The notes below the pieces were generated by a model. The model was not told the DNA's origin. It worked only from the letters and a program-made list of their open reading frames with translations, and did no database searches. This document shows, piece after piece, positions 21,500-31,909 of a stretch of DNA of 64,000 nt. Every line of letters starts with the position of its first letter. Within the stretch, counting starts at the first letter, position 1. Made by a program: the position numbers and the translations under genes. The stretch is from Protopterus annectens (taxonomy: Eukaryota; Chordata; Ceratodontiformes; Protopteridae): the NCBI RefSeq assembly GCF_019279795.1, contig NC_056733.1, positions 1,418,533,156 to 1,418,597,155 of the forward strand. The letters are read 5' to 3'.

Positions 21500-22915
21500 A
21501 AACTTAAAGAGAAGAGATAAAACATGTCTCTTCATGTGAGTCTGATAATTAATGCCTTTAAAGGGCAAAGTAACAGAAGTATATACCTTCTTGCCAAATC
21601 TGTCCTTGGCTCTACTATTTTTATCAGCAGGCAATACTTTAGGGGAGTCAGTAATTTAGTAGAATTATCTGCATGAAATGAGATAACAGGAGGCTTAGAC
21701 GAGGGTTTCCTATGAAGGAATTTCTAGTCACCAGGAACCATATAAAGCCTATCAGGTTTTTAAGAACAGGAGGACAAGAATCAGGATGCTGAGAGGCTGA
21801 CACAATGGTATCTAATATTGATTCCAGAATGGGAGAATAGCAGAAGGCGTGGGAGTTTCCATATGAAGTAAATCACAATATCTGTGTGTCATACCAGACA
21901 TTTTAGAACTTTCCCATCAGAAATGTTGCATCATTTTGACTAAAGTATCCCCAGAAGAAAGTTATTGTACAAAGAAATCGAGGAAAGAGAATATTCCTTA
22001 TCTGAAGCCACAGTTAAGGGAGAACGAATATGACAGGAAAAGGCAAGAGATTTCTGAGCAGAATTCAGGCCCTCATCTTCTAAAGAAAAATCTCTATGCC
22101 TCTTTAAAGGAATTGAGGAGAAAGGGGACTGAAAAGCAGAAGGCACCTGAAATACTTGAGGGACTCCATAGACATGAAAGGTTTAAAGAGACCCTGGGTG
22201 AAAGCCTACCATTCTTTTTGGGGTCACTTATTACAAGAGAAACATGCTTAGTCTTTTGTTTCTTTTTTGGAGAGGATGTTGTCCCACATAAATCTTGAAG
22301 AATCACATCCCAGGTGTACGTTAATGAGCGAACTGGATACTTCCTCACAGACAAGGATCTGAGGAATACCCATCAGCCCTTCAAAAATAAATAGGCTTGT
22401 TTCCCCCCTTTTCATCACCAATAGACACTGCATCAACCCAAGTGAATGTCTGGGTGGCATGCCCCAAACTGGCTTCTGATGCAGTCGTGATAGTGTCGGC
22501 TAACATCAGAACTGGATGGGCCAATATTTCATCATCACATACAGTGCAGATGTCCAGCTGGAGATGGTCAGCTGAAGTCTTTGATTTAAATTTCTTAGAC
22601 TTCTTATTTTGCAGGGACTGGACATCAGGGTGGGAAGACTCAGCAGACATCATGCCTTGGATGAGAAGCTTAAGACGCTAGTTTTCTAAGTAAACTTATA
22701 AACAGGACAGGTGGTTATGTAAGGTCTTAGGAAAGAAAGCTTGGCAAATTGAACAATCTCTATGGTTATGCTCCTCTCCCAAGCAAAACAAACATTTATC
22801 GTGATGGTCCTTATGGAGAATCTGTCCCCCACAATCACATTTCCCTTTTCTGAATGACGTGCTTAAAATAGAGTATACCAAAGAAAAAGGAAGGTTACGT
22901 AACAGGGTACTTATC
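21500..22915 (-). pseudogene. gag remnant of another DIRS element (copy DIRS-E)
   Basis: 22,696-22,881 reads CDCGGQILHKDHHDKC followed by CLGEEHNHRDCSICQAFF, the same Cys/His spacing as gag of A1 and A2. The flank at 22,885-22,915 resembles the gag leader (AGTACCCTGTTA against AGTACCCCGTTG). Leftward, 22,381-22,653 is a Lys/Ser/acidic segment, and frames around 21,550-21,760 recall KPDRLYMVPGD (A1: KTDRYYRVPDS) and a GKKVYTS block. The element lies beside the right end of A1. Its RT and recombinase are not seen. Confidence 0.65.
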
Positions 22916-23300
22916 TGTCCAAATGGCTAGGTGATCAGCTCTGACGCATACAACCAGCAGACTAAAGACAAAGTAGTGCATTCAGAGTGATGGTAAAGAT
23001 ATTCTGAGACTTTAGCATGTCTATGTCCTTTACATCCTCCTTTCCTTCGGACTTAGGTCACATGTCAAATGTACAACTTGTGGAAGGGCCCAGGCTTTGG
23101 TATGCTGGCCAGATGTATGGCTACCCCTTGCAAGATACTCCTCATTAGGAATACTGCAAAGGTGATCTTGGAAAGCCATCAAAATAATAAGGGAATTCTG
23201 TGACTATCGTGATAATCAACAAACAAACTCTGCACGGACGGCAAGTGCAACGGTCCAAAAACCAAGACAGCAATTGCAAAACAAACTGACCAGCACAAAA
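22916..23300. other. Unassigned, probably DIRS-E leader/terminal region
   Basis: No open frame of note. It lies upstream of the DIRS-E gag start; terminal repeats could not be paired. Confidence 0.35.
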
Positions 23301-23485
23301 GGAGAAGGAACAAGACTTTTATTAAAATTTTTATAGTTGGCTTTGCAGTGGCCCGCCCCTAGTGTAAATTTGATCTGGGACCCTCCTCCCAGTCTAGTGT
23401 CATTACCTCATTCTACCCAGTACAGGGAGAACATTTGAGAAGGCCAATCAGCTTAGTTTCTGCTACTCCTTTCTCTCTTTCCACT

Positions 23486-23512
23486 TAAAAAAAAAAAAAA
23501 AAAAAAAAAAAT
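23486..23512. repeat. Poly-A run inside CR1-A 5' UTR
   Basis: About 25 consecutive A after CCACTT. It lies within, not at the end of, a sequence that matches CR1-C on both sides, so it is an internal slippage tract and not a retroposition tail. Confidence 0.8.
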
Positions 23513-23569
23513 TTATCTGCTTTTACTGTATTTGTGTTTCTTCCTACTTTATTTTGCTTTTGCGTCATC

Positions 23570-24480
23570 TTAAAAGTACTCAGTTGTATTTATTACTGCT
23601 TGGTGTAACTCATTCTAAGCCGTTTAGTTTAAGCACTTGGGCTTCAGACCAGTTGTTTTACATTATGAAGGTTTGTGGTCTGCACTGTAGTGGCAGAACA
23701 GGTAGCTTACATCCTTCTAAGTTGGGAACTGCTGATTGAGGGCTCAGTGTCTGTTATTCTAAAAGTGTATTAGTTCTGGTTTAAGCACTTAGGCTTCAGG
23801 CCAGTTATTTTACATTAAGAGGGTTCGTGGTCTGCACTCTTGTGGGAGGAGTGGCTGGACTCTGCCCTTCTGAGCTGGGAATTTCTGGTTAAAGGCTTAT
23901 AGTGCCTGCATATTTGAACTGCTTCTTACTGAAATTGGTACACCTTGTTTGCTGTAGCATAGACTAGATCCAGGCCTGCTGAATCTAGCTTTGTTTGTAT
24001 AACTTGAGCACTAATCCAGGCATTCTTTAAAGTATTCAATTGTATTTATTACTACTTGGTAGTAAATTGATTAAAGTGTAGCTATCATTCTAAGTCTTTT
24101 GGATTAAGCACTTGGGCTTCAGACCAGTTGTTTTACATTAGGAAGGTTTGTGGCCTGCACTGTGGTGGCAGGACAGGTAGCTTACATCTTTCTAAGTTGG
24201 GAACTGCTGATTGAGGGCTCAGTGTCTGTTATTCTAAAAGTGTATTCGTTCTGGTTTAAGCACTTGGGCTTCAGGCCAGTTATTTTACATTAAGAAGGTT
24301 CGTGGTCTGCACTCTTGTAGGAGGAGAGGCTGGACTCTGCCCTTCTGAGCTGGGAATTTCTGGTTAAAGGCTTATAGTGCCTGCATATTTGAACTGCTTC
24401 TTACTGAAACTGGTATACCTTGTTTGCTGTAGCATAGACTAGATCCAGGCCTGCTGAATCTAGCTTTGTTTGTATGCTTG
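23570..24480 (+). repeat. Tandem monomers of CR1-A 5' UTR
   Basis: Units of about 475 bp: CATTCTAAGC at 23,611 and CATTCTAAGT at 24,086 mark equivalent points. Each unit contains two related half-repeats about 152 bp apart that begin AAGCACTTGGGCTTCAGACC or a close variant. They match, in reverse complement, the 682-bp units of CR1-C. The units are shorter here because about 200 bp of the longer form is missing. Confidence 0.8.
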
Positions 24481-24795
24481 TTGTTTGCTTGCTTGTTATT
24501 TCCCTGAAACGCTAATTCCACCTAAAACGTGGCTTTTCGGCACTTCTGTGGATCCCTAGTGATATCTGCATTGCTTACTGTACTTATTTCCTTGTTTCAC
24601 TTGAAAGAAAGTTACTGTTTGTCGTTTTTGCATTTAAGTTACCTGTAACACATTGCATTTAAGTTACCTGGCATTTGCTCTCTAAGTCAGCACTAAAAAA
24701 TTAAAAGCACTACACCCTCACAAACTCCCCTTGAGTACCTTGTTCCCCATTGGCCCTTTTTTCAATTATAAAGGAATTCCCAATACTATTCTAGC

Positions 24796-25770
24796 ATGTC
24801 CAAAGGTCAGTTGTCAATCTCCTCTCCTGTCCAGCTGGTGAATCTGGGAATCTTGAGGCAATGTTACAACTGCCTCATGTACACAGACAACCCTCTCCTC
24901 CTCCCAACAAATTCCAACACATGTGAGAGATGCAACCATATAGCCAAACTGGAGGCTAAGCTCTCTCAACTCAGTACTGGTGTAACCAGTCAGTAGGAGA
25001 AGGAAACCACACTCACTACAATTCCAGTCTCACATAGTCCTACCACGACAGCAAACCAAACACATAAACACACAAAAACATACTCGGAGGCTCTAAACAA
25101 AAATCTTCCTAAGCAGCAGAGACCTCCAAAGCAGACACCCAAGCAACTGCTACCCCAAAACAAAACACGTGCAACACATAGCTCACAAAGCCAGTGTGCT
25201 GAACAGTCGCAGCCCTTAAGGCTAAACAACACACCTGATACACTTGTAATAGGTGACTCTATCGTCAGGCAGACTGACGTCCCGCTCACCAGGCTGAACA
25301 AGGAGAAGGTCACGGTGAGCTGCCTGTCGGGTGCTAGGATCCGCCACATAACACAAGCACTCAGGTCACTCCAAGGCAAGTACAAATATGACTCAGTCAT
25401 TGTCCATGCTGGTGTGAATGACCTGAGATGTACCTCCCTGGACTACATGAAAAGAGACATAAAGGAGCTCCCTAAGCATGTAGCCCAGACCGGTATGACC
25501 CTGACCTTGAGTAGCATCTTGCCCTCACAAAGAATGATGCCACAATATGAAGACAAGATGATCAATTTCAACAATTGGCTTAAGTATTGGTGTCATTCAA
25601 ACGGGATCCAATGCCTGTCAGCCTGGGATGACATGCTCGACAAGCCACGATGCTTCGCTAGGAACGGCTTGCACCTGTCACCCCTGGGCTTTTGGATATT
25701 GGCAAAGGCTGTTGCTACCCCCATAGTGCCTTTTTTAGGCAAGGCTCAAAAGACAAACCCACCTCCATAG
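24796..25770 (+). pseudogene. CR1-A ORF1: zinc-binding motif and SGNH esterase, one in-frame stop
   Basis: 324 codons in one frame. Residues 20-55 hold CxxC ... CxxC around MYTDNPLLL. Residues 67-150 are Thr/Gln/Lys-rich and poorly conserved. The esterase follows: VIGDSIV (nucleophile Ser), GVNDLRC (Gly and Asn of block III) and NGLHLSPLG at the C-terminal catalytic block. The expected catalytic Asp there is Asn in this copy (DGLHL in CR1-C). A TAG at 24,994-24,996 stands where CR1-C has Glu (SQEEK), a one-base change. CR1 ORF1 esterases are thought to act during ribonucleoprotein handling or membrane passage. The start is set by conservation in three copies. Confidence 0.88.
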
Positions 25771-28596
25771 GTATCACAAGGGATAAGAAACTAAGAGTAA
25801 TGCTACTCAATGCCAGAAGTCTAAACCTCAAGATGCACGCACTCGAAACTCTCCTTAGCATGGAGAACATCGATATCTGTGCAGTAACAGAAACCTGGTT
25901 CAAGGCTCCTGAGAGCACCCCAGCACTACCAGGTTATACACCTCATACCATGCTTTTCGGCCCCAAAACTTGGACCAAACCACAAAAGGAGGGGGAGTAT
26001 CAATATTCGTCAAAGATATCCACACCTTCAGGTTGGTGGCACAGCACGAAGCATCAGAGACTATCCATGTGCAACTAACAGTGGGTAAAAATGCCTTCCA
26101 GTTTATAGCCTGCTACAGACCACCCTCCCAAACCCAGGAACCCCACTCGGCCTTCCTGAGAACACTGGAAAATATGAAGGGCTCTCCAAACACCATTATA
26201 TTGGGCGACTTCAACTACCCAAACATAGACTGGGAGCATTACTCTAGCTCCAACACCCTAGCCCAAAGGTTCCTAGAATTTATAAACTCAAATGCTATGG
26301 AACAACTTGTTACCACTCCCACAAGAGGGGAAAACATACTGGACCTGATCATCACCAACAAGGGGACTCTATGCTCCAGACCAGAAGTGTATCCCTCACT
26401 GGTAAGATCAGACCATAAACTAATCACTGGATATTCACATCCCAACCCCAGCCCCTGCCCAGAAAACCACAGTGAAAAACTTCTCTAAAGCAAATTTCAC
26501 ACTCCTCAAAACTGAGGTGAAATCCTAAGCCCCCGGACCTGTGGAAAATACGGCCCAGACCGCAGAATCCTTGATAAATGCATTCTATGAACACCTTCAG
26601 GAATGCATGGATCATGCAATCCCAAATAAAACCAAGACCCAATCTTCCAAAGGCAGACGTCCTGTCTGGTGGACCCCAGCCATAAACAAACTATACAATA
26701 GAAGGAGGAAGCTACTACATGATAGAGCAAAATCCCAAAAAGGGAAGGCATCTCTGATCAGTATTAGCAAAAAACTACAGGCACTCATAAAACCGTCTAA
26801 GGCCAGCTTCGAGAGAAATATTGCACAGGACACTAAGGATAATCACAAGGCTTTCTTTAGTTATGTTAGGAACCTGGGTGGGAATTCCCAGATATGCTCA
26901 GAATTAGTCCAAAATGACAAAAAATACACCGAACCCACAGACATTGCCAAGATCCTAGTTGACAGGTTCAGCGCAAACTTCTCCCCCTCCTCCCCACCAA
27001 AAGGGCAAATATCTATCCCAGCAGAGTGCTGCCCCCCCTGACATCTCAGATGCTCAAGTAAGAGCTGCCCTCTCCAAAGCAAAAAACACAGCATCAACGG
27101 GACCAGACGGTGTCCCGGGCTGCGTCCTACATGAATTCCAAGAAGAGCTAAACCCAAACATAAAACTACTGTTCAATCTCAGCCTTACTACAGGATATGT
27201 ACCCAAAGAGTGGCGTACAGCAACAGTGGTCCCTCTCCACAAAGGTGGTGCCTCAACGGATCCTGGAAACTATCGCCCCATAAGCCTGACTAGCTTGGTC
27301 TGCAAAGCTATGGAAAGGATCATCATGGACCTCATAAATAAAGATATCGGGGACCTACAGACACTGGATCCTACCCAGTTCGGCTTTGTTAAGGGCAGAT
27401 CCTGCCTCTTAAACCTGGTCGATTTCTTTGAAAGAGTCACCAAGGCCATTGATGAGGGGAAGGTGGTCCACACAGCCTACCTGGACCTCGCAAAAGCCTT
27501 CGATACAATACCCCACTCGGGCATTATAGATAAGCTCACCAACTTAAATATAAACCCCTATGTCACTAGATGGGTTGCAAACTGGCTCAAGAACAGAACC
27601 CACGTGGTTAGAATTGCTGGAGCCATGTCAGACTCCAAACCAGTTACAAGTGGCATCCCACAAGGCTCAGTCCTGGGACCTCTCTTGTTCGGTATATATT
27701 TCTCGGAGGTACAGGCCAACATGGAAGGACTGTGGCTGACCAGGTTCGCAGATGACTGCAAACTGGGCGCCATAATCGACTCGCCAACCGACACAAGCAT
27801 CCTCCAAAAGGGCCTCACAGAAACAGACAACTGGTGCCAGAGCCATGGCCTCAAGCTAAAAGCCAAAACGTGTATAGTCATCCTCTTTGGCAAAAACAAA
27901 GTGCCTACAAATAACCACATAGGTGGTAATCCATTAAGTACAGAAAAAGTAATTAGGGACCTGGGGACCCAAGTTGATAGCAATCTCTCATTTGACAACC
28001 ACGTGGTCAAAGTGGTTAGAAAAACATTTTATATAGCCCACCTAATCATGAAGGGATTCACATCTAGATCAGGCGAGGTCATCGTGCCTCTTTACTCATC
28101 CCTCATCAGGCCCATAATTGAGTACAATGCCCCTTTTGGGATGTACCTTACCAGACACCTGCAGCAACTGAAAAGACCCCAAAAGTACCTCACCAAGATG
28201 ATCAAAGGGCTCTAATAGATGCCATATGCTGCCCGGTTAAAGAAACTCCAGCTCTACTCAGTGGCATACCGCCTGCTCAGAGGCAATCTGTGCCGGACGT
28301 ATAAAGCCATGTCCAACCTGGAATTAATGGACATGCTGCACCTCAGAAAATCCAAATCCCATCGAGCTACGCGCTCGAGAGACTTGAACCTCAGGACTGA
28401 AATAAATAGGACATGCTGGAGGGACAGATTCATAACCCAGAGGCTCCCTTCACTCTGGAATAAAATCCCAGTCCAGGTTAGGCAGAGTCCCTCATTGACT
28501 CTCTTCAAGAGGAATCTTGATGAGTGGATGGGAGATCGTAGGTTTACGCCGGGTATCACTTCTGTGTCACTGTTAGACAGAGCCACAGTATACTAA
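25745..28596 (+). pseudogene. CR1-A ORF2: apurinic-type endonuclease and reverse transcriptase
   Basis: The endonuclease nicks the target and the RT copies the element RNA at the nick. Endonuclease blocks: LNARSL, AVTETWF, YRPPSQ, ILGDFNYPNIDW and VRSDHKLI (25,800-26,430). RT: GPDGVPGCVL, PISLTSLVCKAMERI, HTAYLDLAKAFDTIPH (Asp), SGIPQGSVLGPLLF and FADDCKLG (active site, about 27,745), then thumb. A C-terminal piece ends LPSLWNKIPVQVRQS...FKRNLDEW. Breaks: a frame change near 25,965 (stops follow in the old frame), others near 26,480-26,540 and 27,040, and a double stop TAATAG at 28,213-28,218 after which the original frame continues. Confidence 0.92.
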
Positions 28597-28720
28597 CCCC
28601 GAAAAAGGGCATAGGAAAATTAATTTAAAATGGGTGGCGAAAGCCAAACACACTCTGGCTAGGCTTATAAATGCCCTAGGGCAGATAGCCTAGTATGAAC
28701 CTATGAACCTAAAAGTCAAA
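28597..28720 (+). other. CR1-A 3' UTR and octamer tail
   Basis: About 120 bp ending GCCTAGTATGAACCTATGAACCT. This segment recurs at 13.5-13.7 kb, 14.6 kb (inverted) and 59.4 kb, so it is the RT recognition tail shared by LINE copies and SINEs in the window. Confidence 0.85.
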
Positions 28721-28726
28721 TATACA

Positions 28727-30165
28727 ACCACAGACCGGTTTCGGCCCTAAGCCTTTATCAATGTATAAACAGGCTGTAAAAAGAAAAACTTTAAATAGGG
28801 TTTAATAATCTAAGATAACGAATCACCATGAACCAATTATAAACATTCATTCAAACCAGGTGAAAACAAGCCTCCTAATCTAACAATCCATGCCTTTTCT
28901 TTTTTGTTTACAATGTTTTTCCATCCCATTTTACAACTTCTATCCCCCAAAATTCTGTTGATAATGGTGAAACGAAATTGGGCAGAGGGATGTTTTAAAG
29001 GGTTCCCTATTACGCCGCCTCAGATGCAGGTTGTCTAATGCGTCTTTGTCGAACAGTAAAGCGCAAAAAGGCAAAATAGCGAAGTGGCGTTTCAGCGAAT
29101 TCTTTCCCTGGGAAAGAATTCATTTGGCCGCTTTCGCTACTTTGCCTTTTTGGCACTGTAGTGCGATCTCGGAGTTGGTATATTTAAGTAGGGGGGTGTG
29201 TAGGGGGCACAGCCCCCCACGTCGGGGGCCCATGTTAAGTAATGGTTTACTGTTTTTTTTTTGTTTCGGAACCGCGATTGTTTTACATTGGAACATAATT
29301 GCTGTTCTGAAGTTTCGACGTTGCAAGCTTTCGCTTAAATGGGGTCGATTATCTGTCGTTCGCTCTTCTGAGCGTGCAATATGGTAATATAGACCCATTT
29401 TAAAGTATACTTATATAAAGCATTATTGGGATTTTTATTTTTGATGCTACTAAAATGTTCAGACATCCGAAACTTGATAGGTCTGGATGTTTGTCCTATG
29501 TAAAAGGCTGGACAAACACGTGTTACTAAGTAAATCACCCAGTCCGTGCTACAGTTTCCAAAAACCCGAATCTCAAATAAACGTGGTGTGTTTTTGGATG
29601 TGAATTCCTTAGTTTGAACCGTATATTTACAAAATGAGCAGTGCTCACAAGAAAAACTGCCAACCAATTTATCCCCCCCAAGTGTAACTTGTGTGGATTA
29701 TAAAGTCATTTTACTGCGCTTATAGTGGTTAAAATAACCATCCAAGGTTTTACCCTTTCTAAAGAAAAATCGACATCTCTTCTCCAAAATTGTGTTCAGA
29801 CATTCATCCGATAGCAAAACACCCCAATGACTTTGTACGATGTCCATAAAACCATGTATATTTTACCATAACTGTTAGTAACTCTAATGGGACAATGTTC
29901 AAGTTGATCAAGATTCTTACATTTCAACAAATAATTTCTATCCATCTGTTTTGACCTGATTTCTAATCTCGCATAACCGTGAGGTATTATAACCACGCTG
30001 AACAAACCTCTGAGTCAGCTCTTTATCTTGGTTAAGAAAGTCATCATTACTGGAACAAATCCTACATACTCTCATATATTGTATATTATATTGGGACTTG
30101 GAAATGTTACGAATAATATAGGGGGGATGACAACTAGTCGCATGCAAGAAATTATTGGAGTGGAA
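28727..30165 (-). pseudogene. Penelope-like element, 5'-truncated inverted copy
   Basis: Minus-strand PLE 3' part. 29,335-29,667 carries the GIY-YIG-type endonuclease: IYLV followed by FYIGQTSRPIKFRMSEH, with upstream CEHCSFCKY Cys pairs. 29,796-30,225 carries the RT C-terminal region (MRVCRICSSNDDFLNQDKEL...RRFVQRGYN-like). The 3' UTR (28,727-29,000) is the inverted twin of 34,757-35,027. The copy is interrupted by a small transposon at 29,001-29,397. It stops abruptly at about 30,165, where the plus-strand PLE begins. Head-to-head partial copies of this sort are typical of Penelope insertions. Confidence 0.88.
29001..29397. mobile_element. 397-bp non-autonomous DNA transposon with 8-bp target duplication and hairpin
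   Basis: Flanked by TTTTAAAG on both sides (28,993-29,000 and 29,398-29,405). The other PLE copy has the empty site, with a single TTTTAAAA at 34,752-34,759. Ends are imperfectly inverted: GGTTCCCTATTAC inward from the left, TGGGTCTATATTAC inward from the right. The inside holds an inverted repeat with arms of about 45 bp (29,058-29,152) around TTTCCCTGGGAAA. No protein is encoded. The duplication length points to a hAT-type or other 8-bp-duplicating transposase acting in trans. Confidence 0.75.
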
Positions 30166-31827
30166 ATGTTTTTGTGTTGGTCCATTTGTTTTGGAATTGC
30201 TGTCTTGGTTTTTGGACCGTTGCACTTGCCGTAGTTTGTTTGCTGATTTGGACTTTCATTCTGCTGGTGGCGTTTGTAGGAGAAGGGCTTGGTTTCTCTG
30301 GTCTCTAGTTGGGAGAGTCTTTTCTCATTCTGGGTTTGTACTGGAAGATATTTCATTTTTGAGATTTTTATTTATGTCTTTTGTACATATCATCCAGGTT
30401 TATGTTGCTGCTACAGTTGGCACTTATATTTAGCTCCTGATATATGGAAATTGAGCAGACAGGAAAAGCCTTTTGTGGTTGATATGATGTCTGTGGATGG
30501 CTGCAGTAGGCCGCTACAGTTGGTGGCTACACCTGGTTTCGGATATACAGAAGCTGAAGAAATAGCTGAAACTGCTGATTTGGACTTTCATTCTGCCAGT
30601 GGCGTTTGAAGGAGAAGGGCTCAGTTTTCTGCTCTCTAGTCGAAAGAGTCCTTTTTTTATTCCGGGTCTGCACTGGAAGACGTTTCATTTTCGGGCTGTT
30701 ATCTCATTTATAAAACTGGTTCCTGACATACGGTAACTGAGAAAACAGATAAAGTTTTTTGTGGTAGATTTGATGTCTGCTGTGGGCTGCTACAGCTGGT
30801 GACTACACCTGGTTTCCAATAAACGGAAGCTGAAGAAGCAGAAACTTTTTTTGTGGTGTATTTGGTGTTTGTAAATGCCTGTAGTGGGCTGCTTCAACCA
30901 CGGACACAAGGGTAACCGTATTTTTGGGAACTATATCGCTTATCATCACAGCGTTTTGCTGTGAGCGCTGGTGGGACAAAGGAGCGGTTCTCCATTTCTA
31001 ATTTGGCGTTCAGCTTACAGGAAGGTGTTTCTTCATAATTGTGAGTGTTACGTCTGATTCAGAGACTTGTTCATCAGTTTGGGCCTGTTTTTGGACATTT
31101 CTAAGGAACGGTTTCTTTCTATTATTTGGCAGTTGGCCTATAAGAAGAGGGTTCCTTTGTGTTTGTGCTTTTTAGAATTCGTAAGGTTGATTTTTTATAA
31201 AATCTATTTTGCACATATACTTATATGATTTAGCAGCTTCATAGAACATTTTCCTTTACAATTATTGAAGACATTGTTCAATTTTTGGGAACCTAAATTA
31301 GCCTGTTGTGAGCTACGGGCGGATGAGGAAGCCATTTTCTATCTGAACTTTCTGAGCACTTTATTCGCTTTAGTGCTTTTGGCCTGTTAGTGTCTTTTTG
31401 GACAATTCAGAAAAGTGGTTTGGCTTATAAGAAGGCGGCTCCTTTTTGTTTGTGTTATTTACATACTTAAATATCAGCTTTTGTGCAAGAAACATCCATG
31501 TACACGTGTATGTGATTAGGAAGTTCTGTGAAATATTCCTTTTATAATTTTTGCGGACATTGATGAACAATCTTTGATCATTTATATTACGCATATTTTT
31601 AGTTTTTGAAAAAAGCCTTGCAAAAGTCTCTGTCACTGTGCACTATACAAGAAGCTGTTGACGGATTTATACCAGTAACATTTTTTCTTTAGACCTATTT
31701 ATTACATGTAAATGTTTTTTTGTATAATCTGTCTTTATTGTCATTCTAGCAGCTTTTCCAAGTATGCCATCTTGATTTTGGAAGATTTGGAATAGGGGTG
31801 ATAAAAAATATTTTTTAACACCTATTA
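30166..31827 (+). repeat. Penelope-like element 5' region with tandem repeats
   Basis: Two rounds of tandem duplication precede the ORF. 30,243-30,420 recurs at 30,574-30,720 (period about 331; CTGATTTGGACTTTCATTCT begins both). A looser second pair lies at 31,080-31,240 and 31,376-31,480 (GGCCTGTT...TTTTTGGACA and GGCTTATAAGAAG shared). PLEs often carry such upstream repeats that act as promoter-bearing pseudo-LTRs. Short frames in the region are shadows. Confidence 0.6.
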
Positions 31828-31909
31828 GTGAATATATACATCACATTGACTTTATTTTTTATTTTTTACATACAAGAAAGGCTTTTGGGGTTTTGTTCTG
31901 TGATTAGGA

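Larger units (their letters stand above)
23300..28720 (+). mobile_element. CR1 LINE, near full length (copy CR1-A)
   Basis: Non-LTR retrotransposon with a repeated 5' UTR (23,300-24,795), ORF1 (24,796-25,770), ORF2 with endonuclease and RT (about 25,745-28,596) and a 3' UTR ending in two ATGAACCT units (28,697-28,713) instead of polyA. An octamer tail is the CR1 norm. The PLE copy starts immediately after. An internal stop in ORF1 and two breaks in ORF2 make it inactive, but few changes separate it from an intact element. Confidence 0.92.

Noticed and set aside
23486-23512. Poly-A run as a retroposed-gene tail
   Set aside because: Sequence on both sides matches the 5' region of another CR1 copy, so the run is internal to that element.
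24990-25400. 136-codon minus-strand frame (with signal-like hydrophobic runs)
   Set aside because: Antisense shadow of CR1 ORF1; the sense frame has the esterase motifs and is conserved in other copies.
27558-28010. 150-codon minus-strand frame
   Set aside because: Antisense shadow of the CR1 RT domain; a similar antisense frame appears opposite CR1-B for the same reason.
29031-29387. 118-codon frame as a protein of the small transposon
   Set aside because: It runs through a hairpin and GC-rich palindromes and resembles no transposase.
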